This document shows positions 53,729 to 64,000 of a stretch of 64,000 bases of DNA, piece after piece. Within the stretch, counting starts at the first letter, position 1. The number at the start of each line of letters is the position of its first letter. The position numbers were made by a program, and so were the translations under genes. The notes beneath the pieces were generated by a model. That model searched no databases. It had not been told where the DNA came from and worked only from the letters and a program-made list of their open reading frames with translations. This DNA comes from Zhengitettix transpicula (lineage: Eukaryota; Arthropoda; Insecta; Orthoptera; Tetrigidae): NCBI GenBank assembly GCA_037074705.1, contig CM073591.1, positions 38,916,587 to 38,980,586 on the forward strand, read 5' to 3'.

Positions 53729-56700
53729 ATGGAACTGTACCTGGCGCATGTGGCCGTCCTCATGCTGGTCCTCGATTACCCTCATTGCTTTTGTGAACAG
53801 TTTATAAGGGAAAAGCTTGCAAGCCTGAGATGCCCCAACCTTGAAGACCAGGAGGAGTTGATCGGCTGTCGTCTCATAGATGAGGAGAAGGTATACACCA
53901 ATTAAACGTCGCGTTTGGGCAATGGAGAAGGAATTTGATTCCTAGACGTTCATCAAATGATTTGAAAACATTAAATGAAAACAAACTTGTTCCGATATGT
54001 CTCAAATTGTATTTGATAAACGTTCTTCTTAAATATAAAATAAGACACCACGGAAACGATTAAAAATCTTTCGGAATGATTCATAGAAGAAATTACTTCT
54101 GTGCTGCTATTCAGAGAGTGGAGGTCAAATATTAATTTATAACACACGGCCTCAGTGAAAACTTCTACGGCGAATGTAATTAATCTGTAATAGGCGTGTA
54201 TATAATATATGAAGTATATTAATATTGTAATACATGACGTTACTGACGTAAATCTGATATAAATAGTTATATAACATCGTTCGAGCGAGCCAAATATCCG
54301 CATCATTATCTCCTTAGAAATGCTAGTACGTTTATCTCTCAGTTCGACCGCTTCAGATAATCCTCAACTTAGTTTCTTACTCTATCTCACTTGTCACTTA
54401 CCTTTCGAACCTCTCAATTCATATAATTAGTATTATGGATGTACAAACCTAATTTACCGAAATAAGAATCAAAATGTATCAATGCATGATTGTAGCATAA
54501 ACAGTAGCCGTTACATGATTAATTACTAAATAATAATTGATATTCAATTCATTAGTAAGGAATTTTAACCGAATGTCGGTATAGTCTAGCTACTTCAGCT
54601 ACATTACATTAATTTTATTTTCCTCCATGGAACGAATGAAGACGAAAATACAGATTTAACAAAACTCGTCCGTAATTGATCCTACAAATTTGTTGCTTAT
54701 CAGAGATTGGGTTCGAAATTTCTTGGCCTGAAAGGACATTGCTCAATTACGCCCCAATTACGAATCGAATAAGTAGAAGAAAACCCGTGTAACGTGAAAA
54801 CATGATAAAATATGCATCTAACACGTCTGCATTTGTACTGTAAAACTCAAAGATAGCTCTTAGAATTAATTTCCCGTTAAAAATATTCTTAAGATGTACC
54901 TACAAGCGATTGCTTTCAATCTCTGATTGGATTTCTGTACCAATATTATCTTTTAATGAATAGCTCGAGTCCAATACGAATCCTTGATTTACGGAGTATG
55001 ATAAAATGTTTAAAGGTATTAAGGTATTAAGAAACTGGAAAAGCGATGGAATACGTGTATTGGTTTAAAAGGAGACCATTTTGAAGAATAGATTTTCATT
55101 TAATAATTATTTTTCCAATCCATTCTGAACACTTTCAAAATAATTCATGTCTTTTCTTGCTTAACACCTGGTTGACATGTTTGATCCTTCACAAAATTAG
55201 GAGAGTGTGGTTGGTGCAGAACGTGTGCTACATTCCAGCCCCAATTGCTTTTTCCCTAGATGCTGTGTTCCCTCTACGCGATTCCGCAAGACGACAGTGC
55301 TTTCGCAAAATACCGCGACATGGTACGCATCGACATGACGTTCCACCTGTATGAGCGAGTTCCCGGCAGCGTCGGTGATACTGAAGATCTCTGCACCTCG
55401 CTGAGCAGCTTGACGGTCACCAAGGAGCCGACAAACACTTTGGGAAACGGAACAATAACTTCCTTGTCCTCGGGGTTCATATTGTTCTTCTCAGGGCTCG
55501 ATTACGACAGTAGGGTGCGGCTTGTCTTCAACAGATCCGTTCCTCTCGGCTTGGCCCAACTCAGGCCCAACTGCAGGTACGCATATTCATAATGTATGTA
55601 TAATTCCTTGGTTACAAGAAAGAGGTTGAGAATTTATTCATAGAGATGATCACACTCCATCTGAAATTGTTGTGTTAAATAATATATAGGTTCATCAGTA
55701 TATTAGCAAGTGCTTGAGTCTTGATTAATCAGAAACATAGCCATTTCATACCAAAAAGTGATAATATAAATACCACAAAACGTTTATGTGATCCTTGTTC
55801 CTTCTCTCAAGTGTGAAGAAGAGCCTAGAGCGACTGCACTCGTCAGTTGTCAAAACTCAAAAGCGACGAACAATGGGAGAGTCGAACGCTTAGCGGGTCA
55901 TAGCAATTATTGAGTTTCATAGTGTCTGTTTGTACATAAATAGCTGTGATGTTTGACGCTTTTTTGTGTGTGAATTAGCTATCATTTTTATCATTAATTA
56001 CCAAGAGACGTAATTTATACATTTTATAATATGTCGCCTAGCCTTTACATTTGCGTTAACTATTTGGTTTTACGTTTATATTATGTATTTTCTCAATTAT
56101 CATCTATAAAATTCAATTTTATTAATTGATCTCTGGTATAAAGGACACTGAAAACCAAATAAAATGGTTATTCCGAAAAAGTATTAATTAAAAATAAGCA
56201 AAATGAATCGTCGCAGACTGCGACAATTTTCATCTGGATGTCCAAACGTTTTGGCAGCTCGAATATTTTGTATAGTCTCGTTTTTCAGACGGAGACAACC
56301 GAATAGACCCATCAGCATCAGTTCTGAATGGATCTTCTTCTACTTATTTAATAGACAGATATTTTACTTGTACAGTTGTCGATTTGCGGAACTATGTTAA
56401 TCAAATTGTTGCAACCTGGAAATGATCATGTATAATTTAATTTGCACCTAGGTTGCTCTACAAAAATTGGGAGGGTTGCGTGGTGCACGCGACTATTGAC
56501 AGGTTAGTGCAGGATGGCACGCCGTACAAGTACAATGAGGCAGGTTTCTGGCGCTATCTAAGGGACATGTACATGCTGGCATTGGAAGGCAGAGCCATCG
56601 AGGTCACGATCATCGGCAACGGACGATTCCCACGCATCCAGAACTCTTGGCTCACCGAGATCTTCCCCACTGAGATGGCTGTCGAGAAATTAACCTTGCA

Positions 56701-59700
56701 AAACGCGGCCATTTCTCCCGATGACAATCCCATCTCCATGCCCACCGTCCGATACCTCAACATGGCTGGTGATTCCATTCGCAGAATATCCAAGGGTCAG
56801 TATCAACACGTAAAACTAACATCTCGAGATAAATAATAGTTGTCTGGAAGAATAGCACTAAGGATTGAGTGTTTGGTTTCCGAAATCCTAACTTAGGTGG
56901 TTGAGACTTACATATTAAATGCCAGCATTGACACCGAATCTGGGCTGTCAAGACAGGGTGAGTGTAACGTCAACACTACTGCAACACGCATATTTAAAAG
57001 TGCGAATGGATTATCATTAGAAACTGTATAATTAATCACTGTGGGAAATTGTGTAACGTGTTATGCAAATTAAATTCACACAGATGTAGATATTATTTTA
57101 CAAGAATACTTATGGAACATATGGAGACAAAAAACAATCAAAAGGATGAGAAACGTACAAGACATAGATAATTTCGATTGTCGAATAGAAAACTTACTGG
57201 TTGGGAGATGAAAGAAAGCAAATTGTGGGGGAGAATCCAGATAATCTCGTTATCTTTAATTAAAGACTCTAAATGTAAGAGTGAAAATGCAAAACGGGTC
57301 TAAATATAAAAATAAATAGCTGATTTTATACCAATCTTTTAGCAAATTTTCGCTGTTACTATCTTGTTTAAATTTTATACCTCTTTAACGTTACAATATG
57401 GCTGTATAGAAGTAATTCAGGAAAGAGATTTAACTTTGAAATAATCCAGTAACGAGCGTACGATACAATGGTAAAGAGACGCTACAAAATTTTTTGGTAC
57501 TCCGTTGTTGTTGAATTTATCCCTGAAGGAAGGATTCCTGAGGCCATATGCTAATTTTCTTATCGTCTTCCTTCTTAAAGCCACTGCGTATCCTGTTTTG
57601 GTGCTCTATATATTGTTTCCTCTGCCTACGCCTTTGGAATATTTTATAGCATAAAGTTATAAATTAAATAATGAATAGTTTGATTCCTTCCTGTGTTGCA
57701 TAAACTCATACTTTATAGTAAAAATTAATTAAATTTTACAGCAGAAATAAAAAATAAAGGAGTCCACAGAATTTTTTAATTCAAGTCGGACACCTTAGTA
57801 TATATATAATATGTACTGTTGTTGGGAAGAGTGGAAACATAATGAAGACATGCAGATTCCAAACCATAACAAAGATCTCTTTAAAATAATACCATAAAAT
57901 GTAAGTAAAAATTCGTTTTATAGCGTCTAAAGTTTTATCTATTAAGTTTCAAACTAGGCGATGATTTCGTGTTCAGTAAGATAATAGGACCGGTCGTTGG
58001 GGAATGTCAGCGAAGTGGGGGACACGTGGGCAGACACTGCATCTAGTAGTAAATCCTGTGCCGTGGGGCAGTTCTGTCACCCTAGTGAGTTTTTACTTTC
58101 TCCGGGGTTAGAGTTTATGACTGATTTGACTGGTGAAACGTACATTAGGCAATTCCCGTCGGCAGTCGGCATTGGGCTGAACCATAGATAATGTCACAAC
58201 TACCTAAATGGTGTCCGGAAAGGTACGCGCAAATGAGTCAGATTTTTTAACATCAGGCAACCCTATCCTTATCCCACGAAGTTGCGACTACCAGTGGGAG
58301 TTAGGAGCAATATTCCTTTTGTTTCAATATGGTAGATTCAAAAAGTTCAATACATACATCGATGAAATAAATTTTTACCCTTCTCTGTACAGTATTTTTC
58401 AACGGCGTTCCCAACCTGGAGCAGTTGGTGTTGTCCAGGAACTCCATCTCTTTACTGTCAGAGGGCCTGCCCTTACAGCTACAAACGTTGGACTTGTCAT
58501 TCAACGAACTCTCGTCGTTGGAACCACAGGAGACGCTGCCACGCACGCTGCGGGAATTGGACGTGTCGGTAAACAAGCTTCAGCGACTCCCTCCGGGACT
58601 CCTGGATGCTCTTCCTCTGCTTCAGAGGCTGGACGTGTCCAGGAACGCGCTGGCAGGATCGCCCCAGCCGCTCCTCACAGTCTCCAGGGGCGTCGCGTTG
58701 CTCAACTTCAGTGGCAACGGACTCCTGCTGTTGCGTATCGCGGGCAACGCTTCCGTCGGTACCCTAGATGCCTCTGACAACAACATCACCTTCTGGGAGG
58801 TAATGAATTTTGACTGCAGTGTCAAAAATATCTCATTAACGTACATATAGTAAATTATTTTGAGCACAGACTCCACTTGGAGAAGGCGTCTATTTTATTC
58901 GACAGTTACATTATTATTTTTAATAGAATAGAAATTAAATTGAGGGTTCTTTTTTAATATACAATATATACAGTAATATAAGGAACGTAGTTCAAGAGCT
59001 AAGGTATTTTCCGATATTGTAATCGGGCAAGTGAATAGTCGTAGATTTCTGAAAGTGAAAAGGAATTGAAGATTTTATTGTACAACTGTATGTGCCGGCA
59101 GGTTCACGCGGAGGCGCTGCTGTTGGCGCGGAACCCTCTGGCCGTGGAGGCGCTGTTGGCCTCGACACCCACAGAGGTGTTACGATTGGATCTAAGTGCA
59201 GATTTCCAGCTGGACTGCGACCCTTGTAAGAAAGCAGCGCGTCTCCAGCGCTGGCTGCGTCGAGAGGAACTCCCGGAGTTGGAACACCCGCTCTTCTGCT
59301 TGGGCATGAACGCCACATTACTGGAACTGGACGATCTGAACGATCAGGATTGCGATGACTCCTGGGCCATGCGTCACTACTTGCAGACCATTATACTGCT
59401 GGTGGGAGTCGTGGCTGCCCTCGTAACAGCGTGCGCTGCCTGTTACTTGCGGCGCTTTGAGATCACGTACATGGTGCACATGGTGCGAGTGAAGCGTGAG
59501 CAGCGCAGAGTTCTGGAGCGTTCCGACGGCGCCACATACAAGTATGACGCTTTCGTGTCGTACAGTGGCGCCGACCGAGACTGGGTGATCGGCAAGCTTC
59601 TTCCCAGGCTGGAGCACCCCGGCGCTGATGGTACTGCGCCCCTGAAACTCTGCCTCCACGAGAGGGACTTCCCTCTCGGGTTCTTCATCGCTGACAACAT

Positions 59701-60252
59701 CATGACCTCGATGAAGAACAGCCGACACACCGTCTTCATCTTGACTCCGGCCTTTGTTGACAGCGAGGTATGTGAGTCAACCTCTACGTGGTTTTAATTA
59801 TCAGTACGCGGCTTTTGAATTTGTAGCTTTTCGGTCATAAAAACATTGGATACGGCTATGGGAAAAAATACCTAAGTTACTTATAATCCAAATGCTCCTT
59901 TTTTATTCTTCACTCCCCTATGATTTTGAAGGAATCCATAATTAAATATAGCTCCGAATAGGTACATTGCTTGACATATATTTTTTTCTCTTCACAGTGG
60001 TGCCGCTGGGAGCTTGAGTTGGCCACGTCGAAGGTGCAGTCCTTGGTTCTGCTGGAGCTGGAAAGGTTGGATAGGAATCGTTTGCCTCGGCATTTGCGAT
60101 ACCTCATGGACACCAGAACCTACCTGGAATGGCCCAGGAAAGACTCGAAGGGAGAGAGCGGCATGTGGAGGCGTCTGCACGACACCCTCAGGGGGCAACA
60201 ACTAGTTCCAGCCCTAGAGTACACAACACCAGAAAATCCAACAGCCCTCTGA
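53729..60252 (+). CDS. Toll-like receptor, copy 2 (six exons, intact)
   Basis: Tandem paralogue of the gene at 41962-50381 with identical exon lengths: 53729-53890, 55260-55576, 56452-56795, 58393-58799, 59102-59767, 59998-60252. 716 residues. Same signal peptide, leucine-rich repeats, cysteine cap, membrane segment and TIR boxes. The last 84 codons (exon 6) differ from copy 1 by one residue (W in copy 1, R here, in LELE(W/R)LDR). Exon 5 differs at about a dozen positions, mostly just outside the membrane (DLNDQDCDDSWAMRHYLQ). The signal-peptide core has an aspartate (VLMLVLDYPHC) where copy 1 has leucine. No stop or frameshift is seen. Whether both copies are expressed cannot be judged from sequence. 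Confidence 0.92.
53891..55259 (+). other. Toll copy 2 intron 1
   Basis: 1.37 kb, alignable to copy 1 intron 1 with scattered differences. Lacks the insertion at 42962-43370. Confidence 0.65.
55750..56010 (-). mobile_element. PLE relic in Toll copy 2 intron 2
   Basis: Same position and same internal deletion as the relic at 44255-44540. Confidence 0.7.
56796..58392 (+). other. Toll copy 2 intron 3
   Basis: 1.6 kb, colinear with copy 1 intron 3. No gene seen. Confidence 0.6.
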
Positions 60253-60929
60253 ACATCCTCCCGGCCGAAAATTCTCGCAGTCTATGATTTTGTAAATGAA
60301 AAGATTTCAAGTAGAATTAGACTTAATATTAATGTTACATTGTCCTTCAATGGGTTCCTTCTTCGGAAATACGTCATAGGTCTTCCATATCAACACTAAT
60401 CGCGAAGATTGTTTTTTACAGTCCTAGAATGTAGACTTTTTCTTCTGGGTATTTCAATCGGTTTTGTCTCGTTGTAACACTTTCTAATGAAAGGATCTAT
60501 TCGGTACATAAATCCCGATGTTTCAATGGTTTTACACTTACGTATTCGCTCTGTGTTCCATTGTTGTAATTTTACTGTTTTCTGATGGTGACCAAATGCT
60601 AAAAGTGGCCCAAGTAGCGTGCATCCGGAATCTCGGTTAATATTTTTTGAAACTTACGTTATATCTGTGTCCCAAAAATTTTTCGAGCCCAGAATGTATT
60701 TCGTCTGGCCGGTACAGTTGTGTGTTCCTGTACTGATGAATGATTTTTGCTCATGCAGTGAGATGCGGCGGCGAAACAATTAAACTGTCCATTTCGTGCT
60801 CTTTAATTCGGGTTGTCAAGGATGAGACAGTTCTCCCTATTTATTGTTTGTCAAATCCACAGGGTATTTTGCCCCATATGTTCTTTCCTAGCATTATTTA
60901 TCATTTGTAGAGTACTCCAAACTACTAAA

Positions 60930-61330
60930 TATTCTGAATATTTTTTATACTTACTTTCATCCATTGTATATTTTATTTTCAGTAAAACGAATTATATTAT
61001 GAAAATGTACAGTTTATTAAATAAATATGATATTAATGTGGTTTTAGGCTATTCAATTTTTACACTATATATTTTAACAGGCTGATGAAACTTCGCTCTT
61101 ATTTAGGCAACTATAATTTTTCATAGCCTTAGTTCATGCATGGAGTATTGATTGCAGAACACGTGACTCATTTTAATCTCTAACGCAATTATGCTTTTGG
61201 TTTGTGTGTCTTAACATTCTCCCATTAGTAAGATAATTTATGAATTTTAATTTCATTTAAAAAATATTGGCTATGAATTGTTGTCCATCATTATTCTTCG
61301 AAGTTTATTGTTTTTGAAAATTATATTTTT
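60930..61330. repeat. GNPAT intron-10-like fragment after Toll copy 2
   Basis: Colinear with 36975-37400: ATACTT.CTTTCATCCAT, TTTTAACAGG.TG.TG.AA, TAGGCAACTAT, TTCATGCATG.AG.ATTGATTGCAG and TTCTT.GAAGTTT. It extends about 240 bp further than the counterpart after copy 1. Confidence 0.65.
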
Positions 61331-61364
61331 TTAACAAGTTCCGGCTCGTGCGTGTGAGCTCATG

Positions 61365-61560
61365 TGCTACAGCACGTAAATTAATTTTTCTTAATTTTAG
61401 GAAGTTTCATAATAATTTCTGAATCTATTCTTCGATATCGAAGACTTTAAAAACCTCGCCTCGTGGCGCATTGCTCCTCAAGCAGTCAGCTGGAGAGCCA
61501 GTGCTATGCAAGTTACAGGACGGGATCGGGCTAATAAGACACATCTGTTTGCGCTGTTCA
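61365..61560. repeat. Dispersed repeat, copy B
   Basis: Relative of 18426-18610: same block order GTGCTACAGCAC, TTCGAT.TCGAAGA, GTGGCGCATTGCTCC, CAGTGCTAT. Confidence 0.6.
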
Positions 61561-61659
61561 CCTTTCCACCCCCCTTAGCGACCCGTAAAACTCAACAAAC
61601 TGCTAGCATTGTGTGTCTAATATACAAGAGCACAAGTGTAGCACGATAGTTTCTTTATT

Positions 61660-61660
61660 G

Positions 61661-61697
<37 letters not shown>
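61660..61697. repeat. (AT)n microsatellite
   Basis: About 19 AT units. Confidence 0.9.
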
Positions 61698-61699
<2 letters not shown>

Positions 61700-64000
61700 T
61701 CATTTTAATATAATTATATATTAGCAAGCGTTGAGAGCATTGCAAGATGAAATATGACCAATCGACGCCGAGGCGGATAGGTAATCCCTTCGGTCTGGAC
61801 TTAGGTACGTAGAGTGTTGACCCTCGGAAGTTACCTGGACTTTCGCACCGTGGGAAACGTCTCTACAAAAATCCCAGAAATTGAATCGACACGTGACTGC
61901 CTGAACCAATCACATTTCGTGGTTCAGGAAAGATCGATCGAAAATTGGTCGAGAACATCGAAATTTTACATCCAGCAAAGGGGCTGTAAAGAAAGTGTAG
62001 AAGACTCCTCGACGAACCGTCGCCAAGTACGGACGTACAGGCCAAAACTTGCACCATCCAGAGGACTCGAAGAGATCGAGGGTGCAACATGGTCACGTCC
62101 AGAGGTCAACGCGAGGTAACTGACAAGTGTCTCAATCCTTGACGTGCCTGGGGGAATTACCGTAAATCATGGTTTAATTTGGGATCCGATTGTTTTGCCC
62201 GGCTAGCCGAAGACGCATAATTTGTATTTATTTTTCTCAAGTTCATTTAAATGATTAATAAATTCTGGAAATTATCACTTTACTTTATCATTTAATAAAC
62301 CTACCATTACATAAATGGCGCATCAACGAGGGCTTCTATTTGATATTTTCTCTTGGCGATCTGGTGCGAGAGACTTGGCATTAATGTGTTGAATTAAATT
62401 ACAATTTGGTGATGTTGGAGATGATGAATAATATAAGAGGGCATACTGTAAGGTTTTATTTTCATTCGAGTAAATGTGTTAAATTTTTACTTCTGTTTTT
62501 TTGGGAGGAGAATTTCAACTTTGATGTCAGGCAGCGAAACTGTTAGCAGAATTGGTGTTTCGGGGAATATTTTATTGTGATGAGTTGGTTAAGATTAAGT
62601 TGATTTTGTGTTTTGGGAAACGTGATTGCAATGAGCCGCGGATTGTTTTATTTTATTTTATTGTGATATGAAATTACGTTCCGGAATGGAGGCGAGTCAG
62701 GTAAACGCGGACAATTCTCAGAATGTATCGGGGGAAGGTAACGGGATTGTAGTCCCACCTACCGTCACGGGATTTGTTAATGACGATATTGGAAAGAATA
62801 TATGCAAAGTTTGATAGGTTAAAGTAGAGATTCGATAGTTTCAAAAGTCAGGATAACAAGGACTTAGTGGTTAACCGAAAGTGCAGTAATATAGAACAAG
62901 AGGACAATAATAAATTTCGGGCAGTGGAGCACACAATAGAGAATGTAAAAGACGATATGGAAAAAGTAATATTTAATGCGACGGGAGAATTAGCGGAGCA
63001 GTTAGAGACCAGAGAAGCGGATTTAACGAAACTAGATGGGATTGATACAGAAAACAGAAATAAATGCGATGAAGTATAAGAGCGTTTGGCTCATGCGGAA
63101 GTAGGAACGGTAAATTCGGCCAAACAAACACTGGGTAACTGTAATACGCAAATTGAGACAAGGGCGGACGAGTTGAGGAAAAATATTAACGAAAATGCTG
63201 CTGGAGGAAGTTGCAGAAAATTTCATGAGAGTGAATAATAAATTGCTCACATACCGACTTTCGGAGACGGTATTGTTACAAATAATTGATAATCAATTTA
63301 CATAGGAGAATGCTACGCACTTAAGCGATGCAAATATTTTGACTTTCGAAGCGACATTCGGGTTCGTGGCGAGAGTTGAAACAATTTCTCGAAGTCGTTC
63401 ACGGCCAAACGACAATGTACCGATATTCGGCGCTCAAGATAGGTTGAGGCATGTGGAGCCTAAGATCGGATTATCATCCGAAGACATGGGAGCCGCCCTG
63501 GGAAATGGCGACAATCTGGAACCGAAGCCACTTAATGAAAGTCGGGATAAAGAACACCGGTATTTAAATTAAAGTTAGTTTAATTGTGTATAATATAGTG
63601 TATAATTTAAAATTTATGTTTTAGGTCCTCGATTCATTGTAGTTTATTTGTTCATGTATTTATTTTATTTATGGGGATTATTGTAATTGCTAACTTGTGT
63701 TGTTTATAAGTATAATCCGTCTGCGGCACTGAGAAGGAACAAGGATCTTGAGTGGTAGAGAAGGGTTTGTTTACTGATTTAGGGGCCCCAATTTGTAAGG
63801 TACTACCGCATATTTGGTGCGTGGCGACTGTTAATTATTGTGAATGTCACACAGGTGCAAAATCCAAGGCGTCTGACGTCGGGAGATTCATATTGAGAGA
63901 CGGACGCTTGTGCCGTCGTCAAAAGTAACTCAACCTGACCAAATAACTACGAGGAAGCAATGTACGAGATCCTCAGGGCATGTTCTACACATGATGGGCT
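61700..64000 (+). mobile_element. Decayed LTR retrotransposon (LTR end, PBS, gag-like region), cut by window end
   Basis: AATAAA-containing AT-rich sequence ends ...CCATTACA at about 62311 and is followed by ATGGCGCATCAACGAGGGC, a gypsy-type primer-binding site. Downstream frames are gag-like (separate entry). Near 63880 a FILRDGRLCRR reading resembles the block before a retroviral-type integrase, but no intact pol is seen. The left LTR boundary is not determined. Confidence 0.5.
62667..63571 (+). pseudogene. gag-like reading frames, broken
   Basis: Starts MKLRSGMEASQ at about 62669, runs to a stop, then a coiled-coil-like frame (VEHTIENVKDDMEKV, ELAEQLETREADL) at about 62867-63079. A further frame (63339-63571) has a SRSRSRPNDN segment. 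The position just after a primer-binding site and the charged helical composition suggest gag. No zinc knuckle is seen, and stops separate the pieces. Confidence 0.4.

Overview
The window is nuclear DNA of an arthropod, most likely an insect with large introns; a blattodean-type genome is a guess. The evidence is AT-rich sequence with GT-AG introns up to about 11 kb, animal housekeeping genes, two Toll receptors, and many Penelope-like (PLE), mariner, Harbinger, jockey-like and LTR retroelement relics. All gene models were built by joining exons by hand and checking reading phase across each intron. No transcript data were available.

Layout: (1) 456-7399, + strand: complete ten-exon cytoplasmic tyrosyl-tRNA synthetase with its EMAP-II-like tail. 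(2) 7476-9480: 5'-truncated PLE with reverse transcriptase and GIY-YIG remnants, starting 77 bp after the YARS stop. (3) 10069-24539, - strand: six-exon CEP57-family centrosomal gene. Its first intron (13569-24451) is packed with TE relics, inverted repeats and hammerhead-ribozyme-like motifs. (4) 25573-39655, + strand: fourteen-exon GNPAT (peroxisomal DHAP acyltransferase) ending in the peroxisomal signal AKL. It is divergent from CEP57 across about 1 kb. Its introns hold PLE ends, an LTR with a primer-binding site, and a 1545-bp Harbinger-like element. (5) 41962-50381 and 53729-60252, + strand: two intact tandem Toll-like receptor genes, each six exons and 716 codons, with identical exon lengths. 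(6) About 61.7 kb to the end: a decayed LTR retrotransposon (LTR end, primer-binding site, gag-like reading frames).

The most unusual structure is the Toll pair. Sequence after each Toll gene resembles a GNPAT intron (from about 36975), and further fragments between the two Toll genes resemble another part of that intron and the GNPAT 3' UTR. The simplest reading is that the duplicated unit was 'GNPAT tail + Toll', that the extra GNPAT tails later eroded, and that at least one more unit boundary lies downstream of Toll copy 2. The 3' (TIR-encoding) ends of the two Toll genes, introns included, are far more alike than their 5' introns, suggesting gene conversion. A second theme is several different PLE families whose ends carry hammerhead-like cores; the cleanest is at 18054-18093.

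Functionally, YARS1 (translation), CEP57 (centrosome/microtubules) and GNPAT (ether-lipid synthesis) are unrelated housekeeping genes, and the Toll pair is innate-immune or developmental signalling. No operon-like logic is expected.
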